DNA of 56,325 bases from an uncultured Parolsenella sp. (lineage in GTDB: Bacteria > Actinomycetota > Coriobacteriia > Coriobacteriales > Atopobiaceae). The position numbers and the translations under genes are program-made. Of this stretch, positions 8,527-17,358 are shown in pieces (position 1 is the stretch's first letter; each line of letters opens with the position of its first letter). The stretch spans positions 1 to 56,325 of the forward strand of contig CAKUNF010000011.1 of assembly GCA_934668375.1 (NCBI GenBank), in the 5' to 3' direction. Under the pieces are notes generated by a model. That model did no database searches, was not told where the DNA came from, and worked only from the letters and a program-made list of their open reading frames with translations.

Positions 8527-10256
8527 TACCGCTCATCCCCTTCCGCAACCTGCGTGCGATAGAGCTCCTGGTAGATTGGGTCGGTCGCGAGAAGCTCGGC
8601 CGGCGTTCCCACCGCGTGCACCCCACCGTTGTCCAAGATCACGATCTTGTCGGCGTCTGCCACCGAGGCCACGCGCTGGGCCACGATGACCTTCGTGACG
8701 CCCGTGAGGCCGCGCAGCCCCTCGCGAATGCGGGCGTCGGTCGCCATGTCCACGGCGCTCGTTGAGTCGTCGAGCACGAGGACGCGCGGGCGCCTCACGA
8801 GCGCACGGGCGATGCACAGGCGCTGGCGCTGGCCACCGGAGACGTTGTCCCCTCCCTGGCCGAGGTCTGCGTCGAGCCCGCCGATGCGGTCGAGGAACTC
8901 GTCCACGGCGGCCACGCGGCACGCCTCGAGCAGCTCCTCGTCCGTGGCGTCCGGCCGTCCCCACAGGAGGTTCTCGCGCACCGTTCCGCTGAACAGCACG
9001 GGGCGCTGAAGCGCTATCCCCACCGCTCGGCGCAGCGCCGAGAGGTCGTAGCTGCGCACGTCGTGACCGCCCACGAGCACCGCGCCGTCCGAGACGTCAT
9101 ACAGCCTGCCGAGCAGCTGCACGAGCGAGCTCTTGCCCGAGCCCGTGCCGCCGAGCACGCCGATGGTGGAGCCCGCCGGGAACTTGAGCGTGACGTCGTG
9201 CAGGACGTCCGCCTCGGCATCGGCGTGGTACTTGAAGCTCGCGTGGCTGAACTCGATGGAGCCGTCGGGCACCTCGGTGATGGCGTGCGCGGGGCTTGCG
9301 ATCGTCGGGACCTCCGAGAGGACCTCGCCCACGCGCTGGACGCTCGTGAGGGCGCGCGTCATGAGCAGGAACACGTTGGAGATCATCATGAGCGAGTTCG
9401 TGATCTGCAGGACGTAGCTCATGAAGCCCGTGAGCTCGCCAACCTTGAGCTCGCCGGCCATGATCATGGAGCCGCCCAGGGCGAGGATGAGCACGTCGGA
9501 CGTGTACATGACGGTCTGGAACAGCGGCAGGTTGAGCACGGCGCCGCCAAACGTGCGCGTGGAGGTGTCCGCGAGCCTGCCGTTCACCGCGCCGAAGCGC
9601 CCCTCGACCCACTCGCCGCGCACGAACGCCTTCACGGCGCGGATGGCCGTGACGCTCTCCTGCACCACGTCGTTGAGCTCGTCCATGACGCCCTGGAGCA
9701 CCCGGTAGAGCGGCGCCACGTGGCGCACGATCGCAACGAGTGCCACGGCGAGCAGCGGCAGCATCACAAAGAACACGCAGGCCAGGCGCACGGAGAGCAG
9801 GCTCGCGAGGACAAGGCCGGCCGTGAACATGACCGGGCCGCGCATCATGGGCCTAAATCCGTTCATGAACGCGTTCTGGATCACGGTGACGTCGGTGGTC
9901 ATGCGCGTCACGAGAGAAGACGTGTCGAAGTGGTCGAGGTTCTCGTAGGAGTAGCGCTGGATGGCCTCGAACTGGGCGTCTCGCAGGTTGGCGCCCAGGC
10001 CCATGGCCGCGCGGGCGCTGCAGCGCGAGAAGGCCATGCCAAAGCCCATGGCCACGATGCCGCACGCGAGCATCTCGGCGCCCGTGACCCACACGTGGCT
10101 CAGGTCGCCGGCGACGATGCCCTCGTCGATGAGGCCAGCCGTGAGGAACGGGATGAGCAGCTCGAGCGTGCCCTCGAACAGCATGCAGATGGCCGCGAGA
10201 ACGAAGTCGCGCTTGTAGGGACCCAGGTAGCGGGCGATGATCTTGAGGTCACGCAC
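8526..10256 (-). CDS. ABC exporter half-transporter, degenerate-site subunit
   Basis: 576 residues with a six-helix exporter domain and an ATPase domain: Walker [11 protein letters not shown] near 368-377, signature VSGGQRQR at 472-479. The Walker B motif reads [12 protein letters not shown], placing Asp497 where the catalytic Glu belongs, and the switch His is replaced by Gln (VAQRVAS). These are the hallmark changes of the degenerate-site partner in heterodimeric exporters such as TM287 and BmrC, and the neighbouring subunit keeps Glu and His. The GTG start at 10256 overlaps the stop of the MarR gene by 8 bp. The order regulator, degenerate subunit, canonical subunit implies one transcript. 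Confidence 0.9.
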   Translation of the reverse strand: MRDLKIIARYLGPYKRDFVLAAICMLFEGTLELLIPFLTAGLIDEGIVAGDLSHVWVTGAEMLACGIVAMGFGMAFSRCSARAAMGLGANLRDAQFEAIQRYSYENLDHFDTSSLVTRMTTDVTVIQNAFMNGFRPMMRGPVMFTAGLVLASLLSVRLACVFFVMLPLLAVALVAIVRHVAPLYRVLQGVMDELNDVVQESVTAIRAVKAFVRGEWVEGRFGAVNGRLADTSTRTFGGAVLNLPLFQTVMYTSDVLILALGGSMIMAGELKVGELTGFMSYVLQITNSLMMISNVFLLMTRALTSVQRVGEVLSEVPTIASPAHAITEVPDGSIEFSHASFKYHADAEADVLHDVTLKFPAGSTIGVLGGTGSGKSSLVQLLGRLYDVSDGAVLVGGHDVRSYDLSALRRAVGIALQRPVLFSGTVRENLLWGRPDATDEELLEACRVAAVDEFLDRIGGLDADLGQGGDNVSGGQRQRLCIARALVRRPRVLVLDDSTSAVDMATDARIREGLRGLTGVTKVIVAQRVASVADADKIVILDNGGVHAVGTPAELLATDPIYQELYRTQVAEGDER

Positions 10257-10731
10257 GGTCGGTCGCCTCGCTCAGCCTGCGGGCGACGAGGTTCTTGCGC
10301 GCGCGCTCGAGAAGGGCGACGAACTGATCGCGCTCCTCGGGCGTGAAGCCCGCGAGCATGGCCTCGTCGACCTCGGCGCAGCGCGCGTCCCACGGCTCCA
10401 CGAGCGCCCGGCCCTCCTCCGTGAGGGTCAGGTGCTTCCTACGGCGGTCCCCGGGGTTCTCCTCGGCCGTCACGAGGCCGCCGCGCTCGAGCGCGTCGAG
10501 CATGCGCGAGACCGACGCCGGGTCCATGCCAAAGAACTCGGCCATCTCGCGCTGCGTGGCGTGCTCGTGCGCCGCCAGATACGAGATGATCCTGGGCTGC
10601 CCCTGGGCCAGGCCGAGCCTCGAGCCAAACGGGCGGAGCAGCGCCCGCTGCGCCTGGAACGCGCGCAGCAGCGCCATGTGCGTGTCGACGAGGGAGTACC
10701 CCTCGCCCACCGCGAGCCTTCTCTCTTCCAT
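10249..10731 (-). CDS. MarR-family transcriptional regulator
   Basis: 160-residue winged-helix repressor. The core helix-turn-helix and wing read as [31 protein letters not shown] followed by [20 protein letters not shown] sequence, classic for MarR proteins that sense phenolic or lipophilic ligands. It is the first gene of the exporter operon and overlaps the next gene by 8 bp. A near-perfect 29-bp dyad overlapping its own predicted transcription start (10744-10772) makes autorepression, relieved by an exporter substrate, the likely mode. The ATG at 10731 begins MEERRL. Ligand unknown. Confidence 0.92.
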   Translation of the reverse strand: MEERRLAVGEGYSLVDTHMALLRAFQAQRALLRPFGSRLGLAQGQPRIISYLAAHEHATQREMAEFFGMDPASVSRMLDALERGGLVTAEENPGDRRRKHLTLTEEGRALVEPWDARCAEVDEAMLAGFTPEERDQFVALLERARKNLVARRLSEATDRA

Positions 10732-10743
10732 TGGGCCACTTTC

Positions 10744-10772
10744 CTTGACTTCTCAACTATTGACAAATCAAG
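10744..10772 (-). promoter_or_regulatory. Probable operator of the MarR regulator
   Basis: CTTGACTTCTCAA and TTGACAAATCAAG flank CTA; 11 of 13 positions are complementary. The dyad lies directly downstream of a good -10 box and 13 bp before the regulator's start codon, a standard site for autorepression. Confidence 0.7.
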
Positions 10773-10800
10773 AGAATAACGCGAATGCTTGCAATGTCAA
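10773..10800 (-). promoter_or_regulatory. Sigma-70-type promoter of the marR-exporter operon
   Basis: Reading the minus strand, -35 TTGACA (10800-10795) is followed after 16 bp by -10 TATTCT (10778-10773). Initiation would fall inside the adjacent dyad. Confidence 0.7.
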
Positions 10801-10805
10801 CGAAT

Positions 10806-10838
10806 CGTGCCCAAAGGTGTCAAAGACTTATGGGCACG
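10806..10838. repeat. CGTGCCCA/TGGGCACG hairpin
   Basis: An 8-bp perfect inverted repeat with a 17-bp loop, followed by TCCCCCTGCGTCTC, lies between the marR promoter and the end of the NIF3-like gene. It may terminate the minus-strand NIF3 transcript or be another REP-like unit; it has no T-tract. Confidence 0.4.
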
Positions 10839-10853
10839 TCCCCCTGCGTCTCG

Positions 10854-11690
10854 CTAGGCCGTCACGTAGGTCCAGGGGTCGCCAGACGCCACGAACGAGG
10901 CGGGCACATCGGAGCCGATGGCCTCGGGCAGCCAGCGCAGCATGTACTCCATGCCCGGTTCCTCCACGTTGAAGTGGCCGATGCAGATCATGGCCTTGGC
11001 CCTCCCCAGCTGCGCGGAGTCGCGCACGTACTCGGAGGTCGTGAAGTCGGTGGCCTCCATGGTCACGAGGCAGTCGAAGCCGGCGTCCATCTGTGCCGTC
11101 ACGGCGTTGTCGAACTGCCCGATGAGGTGCATGGGCACAAGGACCCTGCGCACGCGCGCGTCCGGGTCGCCCACGATGCGCGTGCCCCTGAGTCCCAGGC
11201 GCCCCACGAGGAAGCGCGCGAGCTCGACGGCGCTCGTCTCGGGAATCTCGAACTCCATGGGACGAGCCGTGTCCCCACGCACGTAGTCTCGCCAGCCGAG
11301 CTTGTCGGCCAGGCCCATGAAGATGCCGTCCACGAGGCGACCGCCCTCGGGGATGCCGGAGTGAATGTGGTCATGGAGGCGCCACACCGTGATGCCGCAC
11401 TCGTCGAGCAGCGCGCGCTTGGCCGCGAACGTCTTGTTGTTCTCGAGCCAGCACGTGTGGTCACCGTGGTTCCAGAAGAGCGCCTCGTGGCAGATGATGA
11501 GGTTCGCGCCCGCCGCGTGCGCCTTACGGATGACGTCGGCCGAGGCGAAGCACGTGGTCACGATGCCCGTGCACGCAACGTCCGTGGGGCCCCAGAGCAC
11601 CTGGTCGCGCGTGGTGTCGTCATAGATGGGCCCACCCCAGTCATGTCCGCAGTACGCCTTGACGTTGTCGATGACCTCGCTGATGAGCAT
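10854..11690 (-). CDS. NIF3-like dinuclear metal-centre protein
   Basis: 278 residues. The NIF3/YbgI/YqfO family forms toroidal hexamers with two metal ions per subunit; its reaction is not settled. Metal-ligand-type motifs are visible: LIICHEALFWNHGD in the first half and IGHFNVEEPG near the C-terminus (His and Glu), with HDHIHSG between them. The ATG at 11690 has GGAGG six bases upstream; a longer in-frame extension runs past the promoter region and is rejected. It is divergent from murQ. Some family members are suggested to act as GTP cyclohydrolase-like or FolE2-like enzymes, which the sequence does not prove here. Confidence 0.82.
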   Translation of the reverse strand: MLISEVIDNVKAYCGHDWGGPIYDDTTRDQVLWGPTDVACTGIVTTCFASADVIRKAHAAGANLIICHEALFWNHGDHTCWLENNKTFAAKRALLDECGITVWRLHDHIHSGIPEGGRLVDGIFMGLADKLGWRDYVRGDTARPMEFEIPETSAVELARFLVGRLGLRGTRIVGDPDARVRRVLVPMHLIGQFDNAVTAQMDAGFDCLVTMEATDFTTSEYVRDSAQLGRAKAMICIGHFNVEEPGMEYMLRWLPEAIGSDVPASFVASGDPWTYVTA

Positions 11691-11828
11691 GGGTGCCTCC
11701 CCCAACCGTCTGCCTTGAGCCGCGCACGCTCGCAGAATAGGCGGCGGGCGCGCGATGCAACTCAATATAGTATGTGCATGGCTCACACATCAGATGCCGT
11801 GCGAGAATCGCCGGCGAACGGAGGCACC

Positions 11829-12737
11829 ATGCTTGACCTCACAAAGCTCACGACCGAGCAGCGCAACCCCAAGACGATGGAGCTCGACTCGTTCACGCCC
11901 CTTCAGATCGCGACCGTGATGAACGAGGAGAACGACAACGTCATCAAGGCCATCGACGAGGTGCTGCCCCAGGTGGCCCGCGCCATCGAGTGGGCCGGCG
12001 AGTCGCTGAACGCAGGAGGGCGCATCATCTACGTGGGGGCCGGGACGTCCGGCCGGCTCGGCGTGCTCGACGCCGTGGAGTGCCCGCCCACCTTCGGCGT
12101 CTCCTATGACACGGTCGTGAGCCTCATCGCCGGCGGCGAGGGCGCGTTCGTGAAGGCCGCCGAGGGCGCCGAGGACAAGGCGGACGCCGGCGAGGCGGAC
12201 GTCGCCGCCCTTGCGCTCGAGAAGCGCGACATCGTGATCGGCATCGCCGCGAGCGGACGCACCCCCTACGTGGTGGGCGCGCTGCGCCACGCGAACGGCG
12301 TGGGCTGCCACACCGTCGCCATCGCCTGCAACAGGGGGTCGGTCATCGGCGGCGAGGCCGAGCTCGCCATCGAGCCCGTCACGGGCCCCGAGGTGCTCAC
12401 GGGCTCCACGCGCCTCAAGGCGGGCACGGCGCAGAAGCTCGTTCTGAACATGATCTCCACCGGCGCCATGGTGGCCGCCGGCAAGGTGTACCAGAACCTC
12501 ATGGTTGACGTGAGGCAGAGCAACGAGAAGCTGCGCGTCCGCGCCCAGAACATCGTGATGATGGCCACGGAGTGCACGCGCGAGCAGGCCGCCGAGGCGC
12601 TCGCCGCATGCGACAACCACGTCAAGGGCGCCATCACGATGCTGCTGCTTGGCTGCGACGCTGCAGCCGCCGAGGACGCCCTCGAGAAGGCCCACGGCCA
12701 CGTCCGCGCCGCCGTAGAGACCCACGCCGAGGCGTAG
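11829..12737 (+). CDS. murQ: N-acetylmuramic acid 6-phosphate etherase MurQ
   Basis: 302 residues, normal for the family. MurQ cleaves the lactyl ether of MurNAc-6-phosphate to give GlcNAc-6-phosphate and D-lactate in peptidoglycan salvage. The SIS-domain core is obvious: GGRIIYVGAGTSGRLGVLDA, then ECPPTFG, IAGGEGAF, VIGIAASGRTPYV, and the conserved LKAGTAQKLVLNMIST block. The ATG follows GGAGGC with 4 bp spacing. No PTS transporter for MurNAc lies next to it, so substrate may come from turnover of the cell's own wall or another importer. A strong terminator follows. Confidence 0.95.
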   Translation: MLDLTKLTTEQRNPKTMELDSFTPLQIATVMNEENDNVIKAIDEVLPQVARAIEWAGESLNAGGRIIYVGAGTSGRLGVLDAVECPPTFGVSYDTVVSLIAGGEGAFVKAAEGAEDKADAGEADVAALALEKRDIVIGIAASGRTPYVVGALRHANGVGCHTVAIACNRGSVIGGEAELAIEPVTGPEVLTGSTRLKAGTAQKLVLNMISTGAMVAAGKVYQNLMVDVRQSNEKLRVRAQNIVMMATECTREQAAEALAACDNHVKGAITMLLLGCDAAAAEDALEKAHGHVRAAVETHAEA

Positions 12738-12778
12738 GGCACCCCCATCCAAGCCACATCCCGCTTGCGATTTCAATT

Positions 12779-12820
12779 CGACCGTTTGCGAGGCCAACGC
12801 CCGCGAACGGTCGTTTTTTT
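12779..12820 (+). terminator. Rho-independent terminator after murQ
   Basis: CGACCGTTTGCG and CGCGAACGGTCG make a 12-bp stem (one G-T pair) with an 11-bp loop, followed by seven T residues. Confidence 0.92.
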
Positions 12821-12827
12821 GCCAGCG

Positions 12828-12930
12828 AGTGGTCATCTCCCATAGACGCAACACCGCAAGCCGACTGTAAATGACCACTTAGCAATAGTCATTTGTGGCA
12901 ACTATATGTATACGGATTCGTGGTCATTTG
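12828..12930 (+). promoter_or_regulatory. Repeated GTGGTCATTT half-sites upstream of ppdK
   Basis: The motif GTGGTCAT(T/C)T occurs at 12829-12838 and 12920-12929, its complement AAATGACCAC at 12869-12878, and the partial GTCATTT at 12888-12894. The two middle copies form a 7-bp inverted repeat with a 12-bp spacer. An AT-rich stretch with TATATGTATAC at 12904-12913 may hold a promoter. This looks like a multi-site operator controlling ppdK; the regulator is unknown. Confidence 0.5.
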
Positions 12931-13033
12931 CGCGCTTTCGCCGCGATACCCTTCCAAACAGCCGCACGCGACGGGCGCGCGGCCACGCGGGACGGCCAGC
13001 CGGCCGCCCCGTCCACGAGACCTGGGAGGGGCC

Positions 13034-15820
13034 ATGGAGAAGCGCATCTATCGGTTTGGGCACGACGAGTGCGGCGCCGACGTCACGGAGGGGACGGCGC
13101 ACGACAACTACACCCTCGGCGGCAAGGGAGCCAACCTCGCCGAGATGGCGCGCATCGGGCTTCCGGTGCCGCCGGGCTTCACGATCACCTGCCAGACCTG
13201 CATGGACTACGCCCACGGCGGCAACACGTGGCCCGAGGGCGTGCTCGAGGCAATCGCCGAGGCGCGCGCGGACCTCGAGCAGCGCTGTGGCAAGCGCCTG
13301 GGAGACGCGGCCGACCCACTGCTCGTCTCCGTGCGCTCCGGCGCCCCCATCTCCATGCCCGGCATGATGGACACGGTGCTCGACCTGGGCCTCAACGACG
13401 AGTCCGTTCTCGGCCTTGCCGCGCAGACGGGCAACGACCGCTTTGCCTGGGACAGCTACCGCCGCTTCATCCAGATGTTCGCGAACGTCGTCATGGGCAT
13501 CGACTCGGACCTGTTCGAGCACGCCATCGCGCGCGCCAAGGCCGCCGCGCACGTCTCGGCAGACACCGAGCTCTCCGCCGAGGACCTGCAGGGCCTCGTC
13601 GCCACGTTCAAGCAGATCTTCTCCGAGCACGTGAGCGCAGAGGCGTACCCCGAGCTTGTGGACGAGAACGGCCAGGTGGCCTTCCCCCAGGACCCCGAGG
13701 TGCAGCTCGAGCTTGCCGTTGCCGCGGTGTTTGGCTCGTGGGACTGCGAGCGCGCCCGCCTCTACCGCCGGCAGAACGACATCGCCAACGACCTGGGCAC
13801 GGCCGTCAACGTCCAGGCCATGGCGTTTGGCAACAAGGGAGATACGAGCGCCTCGGGCGTGGCCTTCACGAGAAACCCCGCGACGGGCGCGCGCGAGTTC
13901 TACGGCGACTACCTCGTGAACGCCCAGGGAGAGGACGTCGTGGCAGGCATCCGCAACACTGAGCCCATCGAGGACTTGCGCCGCACTCCGGGCCTCGAGG
14001 CGGCCGGCGAGCAGCTCGAGCGGATCTTCGGCATCCTCGAGCAACACTACCGCGACATGATGGACATCGAGTTCACCATCGAGCAGGGCAAGCTCTACAT
14101 GCTGCAGACGCGCGTGGGCAAGCGCACGGCCGCCGCGGCCCTCAAGATCGCCGTGGACCTGGAGCGCGAGGGCGTCATCACCCGCGAGGAGGCGCTGCTG
14201 CGCATCAACCCCGCCCAGCTCGACCAGCTCATGCACCCGCAGATCGCCAAGGACGCCGCGCGCGACGTCATCGCCCACGGCCTCAACGCGAGCCCGGGCG
14301 CCGCCGTGGGCGGCATCGTCTTCTCGGCCGCAGACGCCGTGGCCGAGGCGAACGCCGGGCGCGACTGCGTGCTCGTGCGCTGGGAGACCACGCCCGACGA
14401 CCTCGCCGGCATGACGGCGGCCAAGGGCATCCTCACGAGCCATGGCGGAAAGACGAGCCACGCGGCCGTCATCGCCCGTGGCATGGGAAAGCCCTGCGTG
14501 TGCGGCGTCGACGCCCTGCGCATCGACGCGGCCCGCAAGGAGGTGGCCGTCGCCGGCACGGACCTCGTGCTGCACGAGGGAGACGTCATCTCCATCGACG
14601 GCGGCACGGGCGAGGTCATGCTCGGCGCCGTGGCACTCGAGCGTCCCGGCACCACCGGCGACCTCGCCACGGTCCTCGGCTGGGCAGACGACGTGCGCCG
14701 CCTGGGCGTGCGCGCCAACGCCGACAACCCGGCAGACGCACGCCTCTCCCTTGAGCTGGGCGCAGAGGGCATCGGCCTCACCCGCACCGAGCACATGTTC
14801 CTCGGGCAGCGCAAGTCCATCATCCAGCGCTTCATCCTCGCCGACACCGACGAGGAGCGCGCCGCGGCGGCAGAGGAGCTGTCACGCGCCCAGGAGGGAG
14901 ACTTCTACGAGATCCTCTCCGCCATGGACGGCCTGCCCGTGACCATCCGCCTGCTCGACCCGCCGCTCCACGAGTTCCTCGACAACCCCCGCGAGCTGGC
15001 CGTTTCCCTCGCGCGCATGGAGTGCGAGGGGGCGCCGGCAGACGAGCTTGCCCGCACGCGCGCGCTTCTCGCCCGCATCGACGCGCTCTCTGAGGCAAAC
15101 CCGATGCTGGGACTGCGCGGCTGCCGCCTGGGCTTTGCCTTCCCCGAGCTGCCCGTGCTGCAGACGCACGCCATCGCCCGCGCCACGGTGCGCCTCAAGC
15201 GCGAGGGCAGGAATCCCCGCCCGCACATCATGGTGCCGCTCGTGTGCCTCAACGCGGAGATCCGCGAGATGCGCGCCATCGTGGAGCGCGCCATCATCGA
15301 CGTCGAGGTGGAGACGGGCGTGCGCCTGGGCGAGATTCCCGTGGGCACCATGATCGAGCTGCCGCGCGCCGCCGTCATGGCAGACCGCATCGCGCGCCAC
15401 GCGGACTTCTTCAGCTTTGGCACGAACGACCTCACGCAGACGGCGCTCGGATTCTCGCGCGACGACGTGGAGGGCAAGGTGCTGCCCGCCTACCTCGAGG
15501 GCAACATCATCCCGAGAAACCCGTTCGAGACGGTCGACGAGGGCGTGGCAAAGCTCGTGGGAATGGGCTGCGAGCTCGGGCGCGCCGCGAGGCCTGGCAT
15601 CTCGCTGGGCGTGTGCGGCGAGCACGGCGGAGACCCGGACTCCATCCGCACGTTCTATGACCTGGGGCTCGACTACGTGAGCTGCTCGCCCTACCGCGTG
15701 CCCGTCGCCAGGCTCGCCGCGGCGCAGGCCACCCTCACGAGCAAGGTGCGCCCCTACGTGCCCGTGACGCCGAGCCGCACGCCCGCCCGCGACCGCCAGC
15801 CCTACGCCGAGCAAGTCTAG
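13034..15820 (+). CDS. ppdK: Pyruvate, phosphate dikinase
   Basis: 928-residue enzyme interconverting pyruvate, ATP and phosphate with PEP, AMP and pyrophosphate; central in anaerobes for glycolysis or gluconeogenesis. N-terminal nucleotide-binding domain starts with LGGKGANLAEMARIGLPVPPGF; the phosphorylated histidine is His476 in SHGGKTSHAAVIARG; the C-terminal PEP/pyruvate TIM barrel includes GLTRTEHMF, SFGTNDLTQTALGFSRDD and the catalytic Cys region GVCGEHGGDP. The ATG at 13034 follows GGGAGGGG; upstream in-frame codons include the promoter region and are not coding. It stands alone between repeat clusters of GTGGTCATTT and REP-like type. Confidence 0.97.
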   Translation: MEKRIYRFGHDECGADVTEGTAHDNYTLGGKGANLAEMARIGLPVPPGFTITCQTCMDYAHGGNTWPEGVLEAIAEARADLEQRCGKRLGDAADPLLVSVRSGAPISMPGMMDTVLDLGLNDESVLGLAAQTGNDRFAWDSYRRFIQMFANVVMGIDSDLFEHAIARAKAAAHVSADTELSAEDLQGLVATFKQIFSEHVSAEAYPELVDENGQVAFPQDPEVQLELAVAAVFGSWDCERARLYRRQNDIANDLGTAVNVQAMAFGNKGDTSASGVAFTRNPATGAREFYGDYLVNAQGEDVVAGIRNTEPIEDLRRTPGLEAAGEQLERIFGILEQHYRDMMDIEFTIEQGKLYMLQTRVGKRTAAAALKIAVDLEREGVITREEALLRINPAQLDQLMHPQIAKDAARDVIAHGLNASPGAAVGGIVFSAADAVAEANAGRDCVLVRWETTPDDLAGMTAAKGILTSHGGKTSHAAVIARGMGKPCVCGVDALRIDAARKEVAVAGTDLVLHEGDVISIDGGTGEVMLGAVALERPGTTGDLATVLGWADDVRRLGVRANADNPADARLSLELGAEGIGLTRTEHMFLGQRKSIIQRFILADTDEERAAAAEELSRAQEGDFYEILSAMDGLPVTIRLLDPPLHEFLDNPRELAVSLARMECEGAPADELARTRALLARIDALSEANPMLGLRGCRLGFAFPELPVLQTHAIARATVRLKREGRNPRPHIMVPLVCLNAEIREMRAIVERAIIDVEVETGVRLGEIPVGTMIELPRAAVMADRIARHADFFSFGTNDLTQTALGFSRDDVEGKVLPAYLEGNIIPRNPFETVDEGVAKLVGMGCELGRAARPGISLGVCGEHGGDPDSIRTFYDLGLDYVSCSPYRVPVARLAAAQATLTSKVRPYVPVTPSRTPARDRQPYAEQV

Positions 15821-15831
15821 GCAACGCCGAC

Positions 15832-15936
15832 GGTGACACTTGGGGACGGGGTCAAACTGTCACCAAAGCAACGCCCGCCGGACGGGGTCAAACTGTCACC
15901 AAAGCGACGCCCGCCGGACGGGGTCAAACTGTCACC
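15832..15936. repeat. REP-like element with 36-bp tandem units
   Basis: One full element (GGTGACA at 15832-15838 to TGTCACC at 15858-15864), then GACGGGGTCAAACTGTCACC again at 15881-15900 and 15917-15936. The starts at 15845, 15881 and 15917 are exactly 36 bp apart, the spacer being AAAGC(A/G)ACGCCCGCCG. The array sits just after ppdK. Confidence 0.9.
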
Positions 15937-15950
15937 AAAGTCACCAAAGC

Positions 15951-15989
15951 GACGCCCCGCCGCGGCCACACTGGTCACGGCGGGGCGTC
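15951..15989. terminator. 12-bp perfect hairpin between convergent ppdK and lyase genes
   Basis: GACGCCCCGCCG and CGGCGGGGCGTC form a perfect stem with a 15-bp loop in the convergent region between ppdK and the second C-S lyase. There is no clear T-tract, so termination efficiency is uncertain. Confidence 0.5.
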
Positions 15990-16068
15990 TCGCTGGCCCG
16001 GGGCGTGGGTCGGCGCCGGTGTGCGCGCCGCCCGTCTGTCGGGGAGCGGCGCGCGGGAGTTGTCTGTG

Positions 16069-17277
16069 CTACTCGGCGTTGAAGACGTACTTGTCGAGGC
16101 GGTCGAACGCCTCCTGCACACGATCGAGCGGCAGCGCCAGGTTCATGCGCAGGTGACACGGCCCGTGGAACATGCGGCCGTCCTGGATGTCGACGCCCAC
16201 ACGCCAGCACTGCTTCTCCACCCACTCGATGTCGTGGTCGTGCTTGGCGCACCACTCGGTGCAGTCGACGAACAGCATGTAGGTGCCCTGCGGCTTCTGG
16301 ACGCTCACGCCGTCGAAGTGCTTGTCGATGTAGTCGCACGCCCAGTCAACATTTGCGCCGAGCACCTGGGTGAGCTCGTCGACCCACTCGTAGCCCTCGG
16401 GCTTGTAGGCGCCCACGAGCGCGTGCATGGACAGCACGTTCATATCGTTGTAGTGGCACTTGGAGCTGCGGGCGCACACGCGGTCGCGCAGATACTTGTT
16501 GTAGATGATGTGGTAGGAACCCACCAGTCCCGCCAGGTTGAACGTCTTGCTCGGCGCGTAGAGGGCAACGGTGCGGTTGCGGGCGTCCTCGCTCACGCTC
16601 TGCGTCGGGATGTGCTTGTGGCCCGGCAGGATGAGGTCGCTCCAGATCTCGTCAGAGACCACCACGCAGTCATACTTCTTGTACAGCTCCATGGCGCGCT
16701 CGATCTCCCACTTCTCCCAGACGCGGCCGCAGGGGTTGTGGGGGCTGCAGAACACGGCGGCGTGGATGTTGTTCTCGGAGAGCTTCCTCTCCATGTCCTC
16801 GTAGTCCATGCGCCACACGCCATCTTCGTCAATCTTGAGCGGCGAGTGGACGATCTCGAAGCCGTTGTTCTTGAGGCTCATCGTGAAGCCGATGTAGGTG
16901 GGGCTGTGCAGCAGCACCTTGTCGCCCGGCTCCATGAAGCTCGCAAGCGTGGAGACGACGCCGCCGAGCACACCGTTCTCGTAGCCGATGCAGTCCTTCG
17001 TGAGTCCGGTGACGCCGTTGCGCGTCTCGTGCCACTTGATGATGGAGTCAAAGTACTCGTCGCTGGGCGAGAAGTAGCCAAAGGCCGGGTGCTTGGCGCG
17101 CTCGATGATGGCGTCGGTAATCGTGGGGACCGTGGGGAAGTTCATGTCGGCGACCCACATGGGGATGCCGTCGAAGCCCTCCGCCGGGGCGTCGGGCGCA
17201 AAGCCGTTGCCCAGGCCGTCCACCGCGATGGCATCCTTGCCGTGACGCTCCATGTGGCTGGTGAAGTCGTACTTCAT
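16069..17277 (-). CDS. MalY/PatB family C-S lyase/aminotransferase, second paralogue
   Basis: 402-residue PLP enzyme. Family landmarks: MWVADMNFPT near residue 40, NPCGRVW at 181-187, DEIW at 209-212 and Schiff-base Lys244 in APSKTFNLAGL. It differs considerably from the paralogue at 1732-2919, and uses DEIW instead of DEIH. The ATG has AAAGGACTT upstream. It is the last gene of the minus-strand operon that starts with an amino-acid binding protein and includes an ammonium transporter-PII fusion, so its substrate is likely the imported amino acid, perhaps cysteine or cystine, yielding pyruvate, sulfide and ammonia. That substrate is inference. Confidence 0.88.
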   Translation of the reverse strand: MKYDFTSHMERHGKDAIAVDGLGNGFAPDAPAEGFDGIPMWVADMNFPTVPTITDAIIERAKHPAFGYFSPSDEYFDSIIKWHETRNGVTGLTKDCIGYENGVLGGVVSTLASFMEPGDKVLLHSPTYIGFTMSLKNNGFEIVHSPLKIDEDGVWRMDYEDMERKLSENNIHAAVFCSPHNPCGRVWEKWEIERAMELYKKYDCVVVSDEIWSDLILPGHKHIPTQSVSEDARNRTVALYAPSKTFNLAGLVGSYHIIYNKYLRDRVCARSSKCHYNDMNVLSMHALVGAYKPEGYEWVDELTQVLGANVDWACDYIDKHFDGVSVQKPQGTYMLFVDCTEWCAKHDHDIEWVEKQCWRVGVDIQDGRMFHGPCHLRMNLALPLDRVQEAFDRLDKYVFNAE

Positions 17278-17308
17278 GCGAGAAGTCCTTTCGCTTGGTT
17301 GGGTAGTC

Positions 17309-17346
17309 CGGCCGCGGGGGCGGGTTCACGCCTGCCCCCGCGGCCG
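17309..17346 (-). terminator. 13-bp perfect hairpin between amt-PII and the C-S lyase gene
   Basis: CGGCCGCGGGGGC and GCCCCCGCGGCCG pair perfectly around a 12-bp loop in the 81-bp gap between the two genes. There is no T-tract, so it could be an RNA-processing or stabilising hairpin that sets lyase level relative to the transporter, or a partial terminator. Confidence 0.55.
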
Positions 17347-17358
17347 ACGAGAATGACC

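Noticed and set aside
12902..14794. Long minus-strand frame opposite ppdK
   Set aside because: Shadow of ppdK: no start site, no domain, biased composition. Similar shadows opposite murQ, the ABC genes, xdh genes and fucosidase were dropped for the same reason.
15845..15952. Possible CRISPR-like array (36-bp period)
   Set aside because: The spacer parts are also nearly identical between units, there are only three units, and no cas genes are present; it is a tandem repeat.
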